DNA of 64,000 bases from Nematostella vectensis (GCF_932526225.1 NC_064041.1:3839046-3903045), one strand, 5' to 3'; positions 1-12,777 are shown, counted from the first letter of the stretch. Notes: generated by a model from the sequence alone, not told the origin. A program made the numbers and translations.

Positions 1-836
1 CAAATCACCCACCCTGACCAAACAAATCACCCACCCTGACCAAACAAGTATATCACCCACCCTGGCCAACAAATCACCCACCCTGACCAACAAATCACCC
101 ACCCTGACCAACAAATCACCCACCCTGGCCAACAAATCACCCACCCTGACCAACAAATCACCCACCCTGACCAACAAATCACCCACCCTGACCAAACAAG
201 TATATCACCCACCCTGGCCAAACAAATCGCCCACCCTGACCAAACAAATCACCCACCCTGACCAAACAAATCACCCACCCTGACCAATGAATCACCCACC
301 CTGACCAAACAAATCACCCACCCTGACCAACAAATCACCCACCCTGACCAAACAAGTATATCAGCCACCCTGACCAAACAAATCACCCACCCTGACCAAA
401 CAAATCACCCACCCTGGCCAAACAAATCACCCACCCTGGCCAACAAATCACCCACCCTGACCAAACAAATCACCCACCCTGACCAAACAAATCACCCACC
501 CTGACCAAACAAGTATATCACCCACCCTGACCAAACAAGTACATCACCCACCCTGACCAAACAAGTACATCACCCACCCTGGCCAAACAAATCACCCACC
601 CTGACCAAACAAATCACCCACCCTGACCAAACAAATCACCCACCCTGACCAAACAAATCACCCACCCTGACCAAACAAATCACCCACCCTGACCAAACAA
701 ATCACCCACCCTGACCAAACAAGTATATCACCCACCCTGACCAAACAAATCACCCACCCTGACCAAACAAGTATATCACCCACTTTTACCAAACAAGTAC
801 ATCACCCAACCTGACCAAACAAATCACCCACCCTGA
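1..836. repeat. 21-22 bp minisatellite at the left edge
   Basis: About 38 tandem copies of a unit reading roughly caaatcacccaccctgacca, with 1-4 bp length variants (a caagtatatc form recurs). It fades out at about 836 and is cut by the window edge. One minus-strand reading is open for 64 codons only because the motif repeats, so I call no gene. The array probably lies in an intron of the VAV gene, whose next exons should be to the left. Confidence 0.95.
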
Positions 837-1726
837 AGCTTGCATAGTTATCATGGGCCATTCAATATCACATATTAAAATTTCAGTAAAACATAACCAA
901 ACATTACTTACCACTCCACTTGTTAAACTGCAAATGAAAAAAAAACATGTTGTTAAAACAGAAAAGGGATAATGTGTTGGTATGAGAGCAAATGTACCAG
1001 GTGACTGCCATCTAAACCATGATGCAAGCTCTAATGTTGTAGTCTACATAAGTTTAGAAGGATTTGGTCTGCATTAGCTATGTATGTTAATACCTTAGTA
1101 TGTAGCTCAGGCACGAGCCCCTATTGGCTGCCAAAAAGTGGGTACTTTCATATTAAGGAATCTTCAAACACTATCCTTTTACCATATGATACCTATGACT
1201 GCGCACCCCCCCCCCCCCTCAGCCTATCCTATACACCGGCACCTTTACCTGTTCTTTATATCTTTGAAAACTTTAATTTCTCATGCAACAAGCCTTATAC
1301 CAGCATTCTCACCTGTTCTGTATATCTTTGACATTTTTACACTGGCATTCTCACCTGTTTTGTATATCTTTGACAGTCTTCATGTTCTCGTCATCTCGCT
1401 TGACTTGGTTTATATATGTAGCCACATCCTGGTAATGACAGGTAATGTTTCAAATCAAATATGAATAATAGGCCCTTGGGGAAGGAATTAAAATTTTTTT
1501 TGGTGGTGTACCTCTTAGGCCATACTAGGTCCACTCACATTTCAATCTTCATCTCCATTAATGCTTATAGCAAACGTTATCATTGATCACATAAGGTGGG
1601 TTTACCAGTGCAGTATGAGATCATGTATTCAGGCTTGAAAGTGCAAAGGTATGGAATTTTTGTGAAGTATACCCCATTGATACACCGGTGGGCTATTAAT
1701 CATATTCCACTGAGCATCACGCATAC
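837..1726. other. Non-repetitive stretch, probably VAV intron
   Basis: Low-complexity AT-rich sequence with a poly-C run near 1,205 and repeated short phrases (ctcacctgttctgtatatctttgac near 1,310 and 1,350). I found no convincing exon continuing the DH domain. A 16-base candidate micro-exon at 912-927 (minus strand) has good acceptor and donor sites, but no similarity can be judged at that length. Confidence 0.5.
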
Positions 1727-4700
1727 CTGGAGGGCACAGAGTGCCTTCTCAAGTCCTTGTTTGTCCTGGTGAGTTGGTTTGGTTTGCTTGTAAAGCTCCT
1801 GCAAGAACAAATCTATCAGAATACCAGGCACCATCTACATACATACAGAAATATAACAAGTCAATATTAGTATGGGACTATCTAGATAACATAACAATTC
1901 AATACCAGGCACCATCCAGAGGCGTAGGCAAGGGGGTGGTCCAGCCCCCCCTTCTAGCAGCCAAAAATAAAGTACATGTATGAGACTTTATCTAAAGTAC
2001 AAGAGACAATGCCTTGAAAAGGCCTTTTGGGCCCCTCCTGTTAAAAATTCTGGCTACGCCACTGCCATCATAACAAGCCAATACCAGGCACCATCAACAG
2101 TACATTACAAGTCAATACCAGGCACCATCTACAGTACATTACAAGTCAATACCAGGCACCATCTACAGTACATTACAAGTCAATACCAGGCACCATCTAC
2201 AGTACATAACAAGTCAATACCAGGCACCATCTACAGTACATAACAAGTCAATACCAGGCACCATCTACAGTACATAACAAGTCAATACCAGGCACCATCT
2301 ACAGTACATAACAAGTCAATACCAGGCACCATCAACAGTACATAACAAGTCAATACCAGGCACCATCTACAGTACACAACAAGTCAATACCAGGCACCAT
2401 CAACAGTACACAACAAGTCAATACCAGGCACCATCTACAGTACATAACAAGTCAATACCAGGCACCATCTACAGTACATAACAACTCAATACCAGGCACC
2501 ATCTACAGTACATAACAAGTCAATACCAGGCACCATCTACAGTACATAACAAGTCAATACCAGGCACCATCTACAGTACATAACAAGCCAATACCAGGCA
2601 CCATCAACAGTACATTACAAGTCAATACCAGGCACCATCTACAGTACATAACAAGTCAATACCAGGCACCATCTACAGTACATAACAAGTCAATACCAGG
2701 CACCATCAACAGTACATAACAAGTCAATACCAGGCACCATCTACAGTACACAACAAGTCAATACCAGGCACCATCAACAGTACACAACAAGTCAATACCA
2801 GGCACCATCTACAGTACATAACAAGTCAATACCAGGCACCATCTACAGTACATAACAACTCAATACCAGGCACCATCTACAGTACATAACAAGTCAATAC
2901 CAGGCACCATCTACAGTACATAACAAGTCAATACCAGGCACCATCTACAGTACATAACAAGTCAATACCAGGCACCATCTACAGTACATAACAAGTCAAT
3001 ACCAGGCACCATCAACAGTACACAACAAGTCAATACCAGGCACCATCTACAGTACATAACAAGTCAATACCAGACACCATCTACAGTACATAACAAGTCA
3101 ATACCAGGCACCATCTACAGTACATACATAACAAGTCAATACCAGGCACCATCTACAGTACATAACAAGTCAATACCAGGCACCATCTACAGTACATAAC
3201 AAGTCAATACCAGGCACCATCTACAGTACGTACATAACAAGTCAATACCAGGCACCATCTACAGTACATAACAAGTCAATACCAGGCACCATCTACAGTA
3301 CATTACAAGTCAATACCAGGCACCATCTACAGTACGTAACAAGTCAATACCAGGCACCATCTACAGTACATAACAAGTCAATACCAGGCACCATCTACAG
3401 TACGTACATAACAAGTCAATACCAGGCACCATCTACAGCACATAACAAGTCAATACCAGGCACCATCTACAGTACATAACAAGTCAATACCAGGCACCAT
3501 CTACAGTACATAACAAGTCAATACCAGGCACCATCTACAGTACATAACAAGTCAAGTCAAGGAATTATCTGTTCATACCTACAGATAATAACAAAGGGTA
3601 GTTGTACTTACAGATAGTAACAAAGGGTACTTCAACACTCTTTGAAAAGGCACAACAAGCAACGATCGCAGTGTAAACTTGCTATTTGCTCGCTTCTGAC
3701 ATTCCTAAAACAGTGGGTCCACAATAAATGCTTGAGGTTAAATTCACTGTATGATGAAGCACCAATTAGCTTTTATATTAAGGGAGTAAATAAATTCACC
3801 CCTAGGAAATTTTGAAAAGCTTGATTTGTACCAATTTGTGATTGGTTGTTGAGTAGTGATATTATGGAGTGCAAATTGACCAATATAGAAAACATCTGTT
3901 GCATGAACTGTATTATGACCCAAATGAGAGAAGTCAAGTTTTGAAAAACTATGAAATCAATCCACAATACAATTGAAAAGTGGTTATCTGCACTTATTGA
4001 GCTTGTAACACAAAGCACTTAGTAGTTAACACCAACCTCTAGAATGTCTTTGAATTTAGCATCTCTTCTGGACAGCTCATCAATCTATGGTCAAAATTAC
4101 AAACAAGGCCAAATTTTATCAAATCTTATTAATCAAACAGATATTTTTGGGCATCAGCCTATAAGCAAATGGATGAATCAGGCTAAGACTATATACTACA
4201 ACTCTTACTTCAAAGAAATGGGTTGGCGGCCAATCACAGAATAATATTATCTCACTTGTGTTGTGCTGTTGCCAGGATTTTGATCATGAATTTAAACTAA
4301 TTCTCCATGAGATATCTTGTACAGTATTTACCTAAGCTGAAATTTTAAACAATTTTAATTCCTTTTAAGCAGACATAGAAGCCTACAGAAAAAAATCTCT
4401 TACATGTACTTGGGCATCTGGCATTCTTGCACAATAATTTCCATATTTTAAGAAATCATCTCTCTGTAAAAAAAAGTACAGAAGGATCAAAACACGGCAT
4501 TACTCAAAAGCGTAACCGGCGGAACCAGTGCAACCAGTGAGTGCAGGTGCGAAGGGGAATATAGGGGTAGAAATGTTATACGAAGATTACGATTTATTTT
4601 GCGAAAAAACTTTTTTTTTTTATAACAATAATGATATCGAATAAGTCAATGCAAGAGCAACGGACTATTTCGTTGATTGTTTAAACTTGGAATAAGTCCT

Positions 4701-7700
4701 GTTCTATACTCACCGTAAATGTGGCGTCTAAGCGAGCAAATACAGTTACAAAAACACAACAGCACCAGCTTAGTAGCCTCGTGTCGTCTGGACTTGTCAC
4801 GCTCGTGTTAGCCCCTTCAAACACCGCATAGCGTGACGAGTCCAGTGCGACCGCAAGTCTACACACATGTAGAAATTGTAGAAAAGGTAATACGTTCGTG
4901 GTATAATATGACAAATAAACAAAGTTGTAAAACACTTTGTTCTAATTTTTCTTTCATTGTATGCACAGGTCAGGGGGCAGATCCAGGATTTCTAAATGGG
5001 GGGTGGATGATCGCCGGGTAGACGGCTCATAACTGATCCAGTGGTTCTTGGTAGGTACATAGACCTTTACAATACTTCACCCTGAACTACCAGTCCGTTT
5101 AGAACAAAAAAATTTTCAATAGATAGATTTTTCAAAAATAAATTGTCATAATCCTTGTATAACACCCCTATCCCTGCAACCCCCAAAATGTTTTGGTTCC
5201 GCTGGTTCCACTTTTTAGTAATGTCGATAAAAACAGTGCCATAAATTGATTAATCAAGCAACGATGTACATCACTTATAAAACAAAGGACAAAAAAGACA
5301 ATTAAATAAACAAACTTACACAATCCAAGAAAAGCTTGCTAATATTAACTCCATCCATTCTATTGCAGGCATCCTCTAGTTTGAAAACAAATTTGCTGTG
5401 CATTTTATGAAGTTCCTGCAAAATCAAGATATAAAACATTTTAAAAATAAAAGATAAAAAAAACATTTAAGATATAAAACATATCAAAATGAACCCCAAC
5501 AAAAACAATGACTAATATTATTCATCTGAATTGCACAGCACATAGTACAGTAGGCTCCATTTGGCCAAGCACAGCACAAAAACGAGGTTGGGTACCCAAA
5601 CTTCTAATTTTGAATTTTAACACACCATACTATGACGAAGATCTTATTATAAAGAAAATCTGACTATCCTCGATTTTTAGGGGAATAACCTTAAACACAT
5701 GGAAAACGACAAAAAACAAAATCTGCCCTAAAGCAGGGCTTCTGGAATTACGCGCTTGTGCGGAAGCGCATAATTTGGCTTTTTCCACTTAACCCGAATA
5801 ATCCACAAATTTCTGCGTAATCGTGAGTAATTTGAGTAATTTGTGCACAGGTGATGTGTTCTTTTAGGGTTCTTACGTCTATTTCTATAGACAGATATTC
5901 TTTGAAAGAGTGCGATATTTCAAACTTAATTTCGAAAACAACAAATAAAATGACTTGGTGTTTTTTGCTAAACCGCAAAGGCCTGGAGCCACTAAATACT
6001 CGCCTAAGATATTTTAGCTCGTAATCATTTGTTTTCCGTGAAATATGTAGAACAACGCATAATTTGGTGCATAATTGTTGGTATTCCGAGTAATTTAGCG
6101 CGTAATTCAGTAAAGAATCCCGCATAATTTTGATGTATTGTGCAATCAGGCATAATTTAACGCGTAATCATTGATTTTCGTGTTATTTAGCGCGTAATTT
6201 AGCAAAAAGTCACACATAATTTTGAATTTTTTCTGTGTTATTCCTGAAGACCTGCTTATGTAACTAAATCATATATAATAAACCCTGAAATCCTGTTTTA
6301 AAATGGGCACCTTCAGTTACCAGTGTGATTGGGAAAAATAATGTTTTTGGAATATTAATTTCTGCTACTTGGAATAACAAAAAAGTGCCATAGTTATGAA
6401 TTATACTATCTTACCTCTATGTTGATGAATATTAATTCTTTATCTTCTGCATTTAAAGTATTCTTTACTCTTGGATCATTTATAAAATTCTAGAGAAGAA
6501 AATTAGGGAAAAGAATAAGAAATAAATTGATTCACAGAAGTTAAAGCGGCATAATGCTTTGTAATGGTATACATACATGAACTATCATTCTTAGTGCTTC
6601 TACGTATCCTTTCTCTGTCTCGATGATCTCTGCCACTATGTACTTTCTCTTTTCCTCCTGAGAAGATTGCCTTGAAGGTTTCTGATAAAGGTAGAAAAAC
6701 ATATAACACACTTGTCCTGTGTCTTGGTAGGAATAATCAGAGATTAAGGATTTTTAAGGATTTTTGTTTATATATTGAATTTAGACTAGACTATCAAGGC
6801 TAACAGCTTAGATTCAGTGTGAACTCAAATTAAATCTTGGATTAACCCTTCAAAACACAGGACTAGTATACAAGCTTAGATTCAACGTTAACAACTCAAA
6901 TTAAATCTTGGATTAACCCTTCCAGACTAAAACACAGGACTAGTGTACAAGCTTAGATTAAATGCTAACAACTCAAATTAAATCTTGGATTAACCCTTCC
7001 AGACTAAAACACAGGACTAGTGTACAAGCTTAGATTAAATGCTAACAACTCAAATTAAATCTTGGATTAACCCTTCCAGACTAAAACACAGGACTAGTGT
7101 ACAAGCTTAGATTCAACGTTAACAACTCAAATTAAATCTTGGATTAACCCTTCCAGACTAAAACTAAGGAACAGTGTTCTAGGAGATTATTGTACCATCC
7201 CATAGGCCCTCAATATCTCCCCCCCCCCCCCCCCTAAGCCCCTCCTTTAGCAATAAATGTGTGACGTACAGGGATATAATTGACAGCACAGAGATCCTCG
7301 TAGATCTTGTCTCCCTCCTCCTCTATCGTCACAACATCATAAGGGTTTTCCTCTTCTGTGATATCTCGGCTCCTGTGTCAGCAAGAAACATTCTACTGTG
7401 AGTATAAGGTCAGTATTATATAATTGCTTAAATAAGATGCCCAAAAAATATTTGATTAAGCGCTTTTCCCAAATATTTTGCACAATAGAATTTAATGCAG
7501 AAAGGGACTGTTCCTCAAAGAAAGGAAGTCACATAAACTGACAGTACTAGTGTGCATTTAAAGTTTTTTGTTATGTTTTTTTGAAACTTTTAACTTGCAT
7601 GTTAAATTTTTATTTTAGAGATAAATTAGATTTTAAAATACTGTAAGTGCCTCCAAGCACTAGGACATCAAAAAATGCATACGCAACACAGCGCTTATCC

Positions 7701-10700
7701 ATGCAATTACGGTATGTAGAAATTACTGCATGCAGATGGATTAAGAGCAGCGCACAGATGAGGACACTAAGTGAGGAAAAACACAACAAATCACAAATGG
7801 TGATTGGCTCACAGCAAACTTCAAAAAGTGCCCATAAACAATGCAAATTTGAATAGGAATATTAAATTCATGCTTTTTGTCAAACAATCAGTGGTTTCAT
7901 TTATACACGTGCTATGCATAATTTTATTCTTTCAAAGAGACTTTGTGAGTTCATCAAAATGCCAAACTTTCAAAAAAAAGTGGTAATGGTGCTGATAATG
8001 GTGATGGTGATGGTGATAGTGACAGGGGTGGCGGTGGTGATGATGGTGGTGGTGGTGAAGGTGATAAAGATGGTAAAATTGTTATTGCTGGTTAATATAA
8101 TAATAATGATGGTGACAATAATGATGTTGGTAATGGTAATGATGATTATAGTGTTGTCGGTGGTGGATATGACAGGCCTTCTGATATTTCGCGCTGGTGC
8201 GGGCCCGTGAAATTGAGGTAAATCCACAAAATCCACAAAAGTAATGACAAAAAGTAATGACAATAGAAGTGGTAAATAAATTCATGTTTTTGAAAACATA
8301 ATAGTAACAAACGATGAGAAAAAGAAATTAATGACAAAATTAACCACTGAAATTTTCCACAAATCTCCCATTGGAGTTGTTGATTAACTGTAAAGATACT
8401 TACAAAGCAATCTCCTCTAAGTTGGAGTAAATATCTTCATCTTGATATGCAGCAAACTTGTTTGTGTTGGGTGGAAATGGCCTGCATGAATAAAACAAGA
8501 ATGGATCAAGGGATGAGACACTAAACCATTGATATGCCTTTTATTTAAAATAAAACATTTCAACTTACTACAGCATGTTATGTCACACAATTACAAAAAA
8601 ATTAAAAAGGTTTTCCCAGCAAATAACATAAATCAGAGCAAAGTACATGCCCACCATGAGAAATCCTAAGGAACATGAATGGCATCACATTACCTACAGT
8701 TTTTCATGCTGTGTTTTTACTGTTTCATGGAGGAAGTTAAGGGATATTGTAAAGTTTAAAAAATTCCAAAAATTTGGAAGTGTTTGTTGGGAAGGGTTTT
8801 CGTCTGGTAGGGTGAGTGAAGGGCAAAATTGGAAGGGCCAACTTTATCATTGTGGAAGCTAAGGGATATTGTAAAGTAAAGAAAAAGGGACAAATTTGGA
8901 AGTGGGTGGGTGGATCAAGTGGCCATCTTGGAAAAAAAATTGAAAGAATTGATCGAAACAAAAAATTGTAATCTGGCAAATTGCAATGAAATGTGTGAGT
9001 AAAAAAATAACAACAAAAGGGCCTGTATGTTATTGTCATCTCCATCATATAAATCAATGGCTGTCTTTTTTCTAAATGGTCTAAAAGAGGCTGGGGCTTG
9101 GGCAAGAAACTTTTGATGTTCATTTCAAAAACAATTAGAGTTGGAGGTCAGCTCTAACCAGTTTTTTCTTGGAAATTTTGGGATTTGTTTAAATTGACAA
9201 GATCTCTAAGCGTGTTCATGGATAACAATATAATCCAAGAAAAGAAGAAAACTTTTATGCCAAAATTTTGGGATGTTACACTTAAACAATTTCCATGTGT
9301 TATAAGTTTGTTCATAAGTAACAAGCAATTTGACAAACCTCCAACAATGCTTTTTACATTTACGTGGATATTTACCAAAGTAGGCAAAATAGAGAGGCCA
9401 CGAGGTCTCTTACAAGCTAAGCATCAGATGGACTGGACTGTCCATCTTTTTATATCTTTTTTTATATAGACTTTTGCATAGTTATCAATTACCCACATTA
9501 GGTGGGTGACACAAGGTTTTGAACCTCATCACAATCCCAATTTTTGTGAGAATGTTCATACATTCTCTGTATCCACACGTATTGGCTCTCTTGGGTCTTT
9601 TCACGTATTTACTGTATTTCACCTGATTTCACAAGATTTCTGTCCATGTTGGGTTGACAGCTATGATATTGTCTATAACGATTGCAAAGTGAACGCCAAA
9701 TAGGCAAGGTGAGTTAACCCCTTGACAATACAAGTACAGGCATGTACACAGGAAGGTGTTTGTGCCTGTACTGTACACCCCCCCCCCCCCCCCCCCCGGC
9801 GGCCAAAAAGTGGGTCTCTTCTTAAGATTCTTCAAATACTAAGATTTTTCTATATGATACCTGTTGTGGTTTGAAATGCTTCTTGGTTTGAAATTGTTAA
9901 AACTGGTTTGAAAAGGGGATATTTGCATAATTTTTTATCTAGTTCTTTTAGTTACACCTCCCAACCCCCAAAAAATCCAAGCCCCTGTTTTATTAATGAC
10001 TCCCCAAAAATAAAATCCCTTTTAGAATGCTAGGTATCCAAAAATGAGCTAGTTTGAAAAATTCAAACCAGTTTGAAAAAAATTCAAACCATGCCACATT
10101 TCAAACCACAACATACCTATGACTGCCAACCCCCTTGGATAATCTTGGATAATCTTGGATATGCACCTGAAGTATTTACATTTTTACATCCTTCTAACAC
10201 TGATACTTACTCAAAACCTCTGTGAAGAGACTCAGGCAAATGTGAAAGCTTCGATAAAGTGTTCACAACCTAGAAAACAAGCACAGGAAATCATATCCAA
10301 TTTTCAAACTTCTGGGTTGTAAGCATTTGATCAATTTGATAACTCATTTGAGAGGTGGAAGTAGTCTGCTTTTATAGGAATAAAAACAAATACCGTAAAT
10401 GACCTAATAAACGACCCTTTCTAAAGAACGCCTCTGATCTAATGAATGCCCCCCTAAGCTTACAAGTTTTTAATAAACTCCCCTCTCTAATACGGGCCCC
10501 CTTTTATTAAACACCCCTGCTCCCTTCCCTGCCAGATTAAAAACAAATGACATAGGAATACCGGAAATATAAATGGTAATTCAATTGTAAGCAAGTAGTG
10601 TCTTTTTCAATGTAAAGTCCAAAATAGGAGTACCGCTCTCTAACGCTCCTGATCTCATTGCTTAGGATGTCAGCAATTTTCTTTCGTTTCATCCTCGCAG

Positions 10701-12687
10701 TGTAGCATCCAGGAATAACAAGGCCTACTTCTCATTTCCGTTTACTGCATACTAATCATTTCATTTGTCGCATGGTAAATGCTTGCTACGTAGGCTATGA
10801 TTGAGAGTGATCCTGGCCGAGACTAGAACCTCACTGCACTTGAATGGATTTTGTTATATTTTCATAGTTTGTAAAAAATGCCCTTTCTAATAAATGCCTC
10901 CTATCTAATGAACGCCCCTTATCGGACCATCGAAATTTAAGGTCATTTACAGTAACCCCCTTTTCCAGCCAAACAGTGTGATTTGGCTTAAACCAGCCTC
11001 ATGCCACCGACTCATTCCTGGGACTCTTTGCATTTAGCCCTCTCCAAAGCAGCTAATTACTAAAGCCTGTTTAGGTCTCACGGGGCAAGCACATGGAATA
11101 CCCTCCCCAGGAGTCTGCACAAGTTCAAACACAACCTTACTGTAAACAACACTTATGTAAATAATGTTATACTGTCACATTTCTGTAGCTCATCAGCATT
11201 TACTGAAATAGACTTGCCTGCTAAATATTGCATATGGATTAATAATTAATTAATTAATTAATTTGAATGCAGAATATGGTGGTTTGCTTCTTTATCATTT
11301 AATTCTTACTCTTGGACATATTAATAGTGCAGATAGTAAAGTAACAAATCTGATATTTTGTTTTTTGTAACTTAAGTATGTGTTATTTATTTGCAAACAA
11401 ACATTACAATATAGGTCAGAGCAGGCATTAATACCAAATCAAAATCTCAATATAAGGTATTTCATTTGGAATTTTTGTAGTAAGTTGTTGGTTTGTATGA
11501 CATAGTTAATTAACAATTATTACTATGACAGGTAAACTTATACAAATATAATTTTTGTTTAGAGGCAGTCGATAAAATACCTGAGGGAAATGCTCTTGAT
11601 ATTACTAATTCTTTTACCAAAACACACATAAGTATGTTTGAATAAATCAGGAAGTTATATGAGTGAAGGTTGACAATTAAGTCAAACATTAAAGAAAAAT
11701 GTGTTTCGCTACCGTCTCTCCGAGTCAGAAGTAGATTTCTTAACTTATAATTAAAAGATCAGTGCGATTTGTATAGAAATTAATTTCCAAATGAATAACT
11801 TTATAGATCAAAAGTATTATTTGAAGGATCGTGAAGGAAATGACCCTTGAGATTAAATACGACTTGACTGGTAAGAATGTCAACATGAATATGTCCAGCA
11901 GTGAGCCCTTATTCATTATTATTCAATTTACCAGCATCAATAAAACGCTAAAGTAGCTTTAAATGGCATCCGATTGTGGATAATTTCAGTGTACTTTGAA
12001 AACAAGAGCTAAGGTGTTAAATAAACCTGGTAAACAAGATGCTTTTTTAGTGTCGGATGTGCAAAATCGTGTACTGTAAGGATATCTTTAGAGCGTAAAG
12101 GGAAAATATGTCGATCAAATAAGAAAACAAAAACTTACCTTGCCAAAGTCAGAAACATCGTAGAGCTCATTGGCATCGAACAGATCTCCATCAGCAAGAT
12201 TAAAAAGTCTTGTACAGGCCGTCAGGAAATTCCGAATATTCTTCAAGCACATAAACTGGAGGTAAAGTAGAAAGAAGTGAAAGTCTGGCTCCAGCAAACA
12301 AGCAAAGATGTTTATATTCTTGGAAGATAGACAACACAAAGGAAAGGGTGCGGATAATTACGACAGATAGCGAGCAGGATGTTGAATAGGGTTAAAAGAC
12401 TTGAGTGTTGCTGATTATTGCTGAGTAGAACTTACTTGAGACATCTGGGGTTTCATCCCAACATCGACTACAGCTCCCGGGTGAAGTACATTCGCGACTT
12501 GGCACAACAGAACACCATCCCTCAAAGACTGCGCGAAGTCAAATAATGTAAAATTCGGGTCTGTCACTCGGCCATGAGCTGGTAGAACTCCAATACTTAT
12601 CATCCAGTCCCTGGCCATCTTCCATTCTTCAACATCACGGCCAGAGGAGCTCAGTGCGGAAGCGGTTCGCATTCGACTGGCCGCCAT
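1727..12687 (-). CDS. VAV: VAV-family Rho/Rac guanine nucleotide exchange factor, 5' portion
   Basis: VAV proteins activate Rho/Rac GTPases downstream of tyrosine kinases. Exons in transcript order: 12687-12436, 12255-12139, 10269-10211, 8481-8404, 7372-7270, 6681-6577, 6489-6415, 5415-5320, 4463-4404, 4084-4037, 3704-3612, 1798-1727. All phases join and give 386 residues. Residues about 20-140 are a calponin-homology domain (ARDWMISIGVLPAHGRV, FAQSLRDGVLLCQ, CLKNIRNFL). The acidic region follows, with DEDIYSNL, ENPYDVV and GDKIYEDL (Tyr 161, 180, 193), matching the three autoinhibitory tyrosines of vertebrate VAV. The DH domain begins near residue 210 (EIIETEKGYVEAL, ELIFINIE, VPFQRVLKYPLLL). 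The start at 12,687 is preferred over an upstream in-frame Met at 12,759 because of its AAGATGG context. The donor after exon 10 is weak (GAG|gttggt). The end of DH, then PH, C1, SH2 and SH3 parts, must lie beyond the left edge. Confidence 0.95.
1820..3556. repeat. 34-bp minisatellite in a VAV intron
   Basis: About 45 copies of a 34-bp unit (core caataccaggcaccatct, then acagtacataacaagt), with diverged copies from 1,820 and a regular array from about 2,070. Variants include atcaac for atctac, acacaac for acataac, and 4-bp insertions near 3,125 and 3,230. The array fills most of the intron between VAV exons 11 and 12 and ends about 55 bp from the exon 11 donor. Confidence 0.97.
1917..2064. 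mobile_element. Short hAT-like non-autonomous element inside a minisatellite
   Basis: The ends read CAGAGGCGTAGGC and GGCTACGCCACTG, an imperfect terminal inverted repeat of the CAGTGGCGTAGCC type common in hAT-derived elements. The element interrupts the 34-bp minisatellite, and ccatc appears on both sides as a possible partial target duplication. It is 148 bp with no coding capacity. A related fragment ends near 15,697. Confidence 0.6.
3570..3627 (-). repeat. Tandem duplication of the VAV exon 11 splice-donor junction
   Basis: On the minus strand, the last 16 bases of exon 11 plus about 13 intron bases are repeated immediately downstream: CCCTTTGTTACTATCT then gtaagtacaacta, followed by CCCTTTGTTATTATCT then gtaggtatg. 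The second copy keeps a usable-looking GT donor. The period is 29 bp. Confidence 0.85.
4498..5223. mobile_element. Inverted-repeat element in VAV intron 8
   Basis: The left end (cattactcaaaagcgtaacc, then ggcggaacc) and right end (ggttccgctggttccac, then tttttagtaatg) are imperfect inverted complements, enclosing 726 bp. Inside are a second short inverted repeat (4,788-4,843) and weak short open frames with no recognisable domain. It resembles a non-autonomous DNA transposon. Confidence 0.55.
5734..6254. mobile_element. MITE-like element with CAGGGCTTCTGGAATTAC ends (degraded copy)
   Basis: It starts cagggcttctggaattac and ends ctgtgttattcctgaagacctg, an imperfect inverted repeat. The interior repeats phrases such as gcgtaatttagc and gcataattt. 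A better-preserved relative lies at 49,161-49,772 in BROX. The 125-codon minus-strand open frame through it has no recognisable domain. It sits in VAV intron 7. Confidence 0.7.
6815..7165. repeat. 77-bp tandem repeat in a VAV intron
   Basis: About four and a half copies of a 77-bp unit containing acaagcttagatt, aactcaaattaaatcttgg and attaacccttccagact. The middle copies are almost identical. It lies between VAV exons 5 and 6. A poly-C run follows at 7,210. Confidence 0.9.
7976..8165. repeat. Simple repeat rich in ggtgat / aatgatg
   Basis: Imperfect tggtga and aatgat trinucleotide-type repeats. Both strands stay open in several frames for compositional reasons, giving low-complexity valine/methionine or isoleucine/threonine peptides that I do not treat as genes. 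Confidence 0.85.
8728..8900. repeat. Short diverged tandem duplication in VAV intron 3
   Basis: A segment containing aagttaagggatattgtaaa near 8,735 recurs as aagctaagggatattgtaaa near 8,858, with similar aaatttggaagtg tails, giving a period of about 120 bp. No coding content was recognised. Confidence 0.6.
10391..10954. mobile_element. MITE-like element with TACYGTAAATGACCT ends
   Basis: The left end taccgtaaatgacct and right end aggtcatttacagta form terminal inverted repeats around 564 bp. The interior has repeated phrases like ctaataaacgcccc and ctaagcttacaagttt. A related truncated copy occurs at 27,809-28,160 in the decarboxylase gene. It is non-coding and lies in VAV intron 2. Confidence 0.75.
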
Positions 12688-12777
12688 CTTGAAAATGAGA
12701 GGAATGGTGTCCCGGCATGCGTAGCGAGCATACAGCTCCAACACCCTCTTACTAAACATTGAAAAAACCGCAGAGAG

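Noticed and set aside
1-836. CRISPR-like regular repeats (here and in the other arrays)
   Set aside because: The units are directly tandem with no unique spacers, no cas genes are present, and the surroundings are animal introns.
5748-6125. 125-codon minus-strand open frame
   Set aside because: It lies inside the inverted-repeat element, shows no domain, and is not preserved in the relative at 49,161-49,772.
7914-8263. 98- and 97-codon open frames on both strands
   Set aside because: Low-complexity ggtgat/aatgat repeat sequence; the peptides are runs of V/M or I/T.
12688-12759. Upstream start for VAV at 12,759
   Set aside because: In frame, but the extra 24 residues have no VAV similarity, and the Met at 12,687 has a much better context (AAGATGG).
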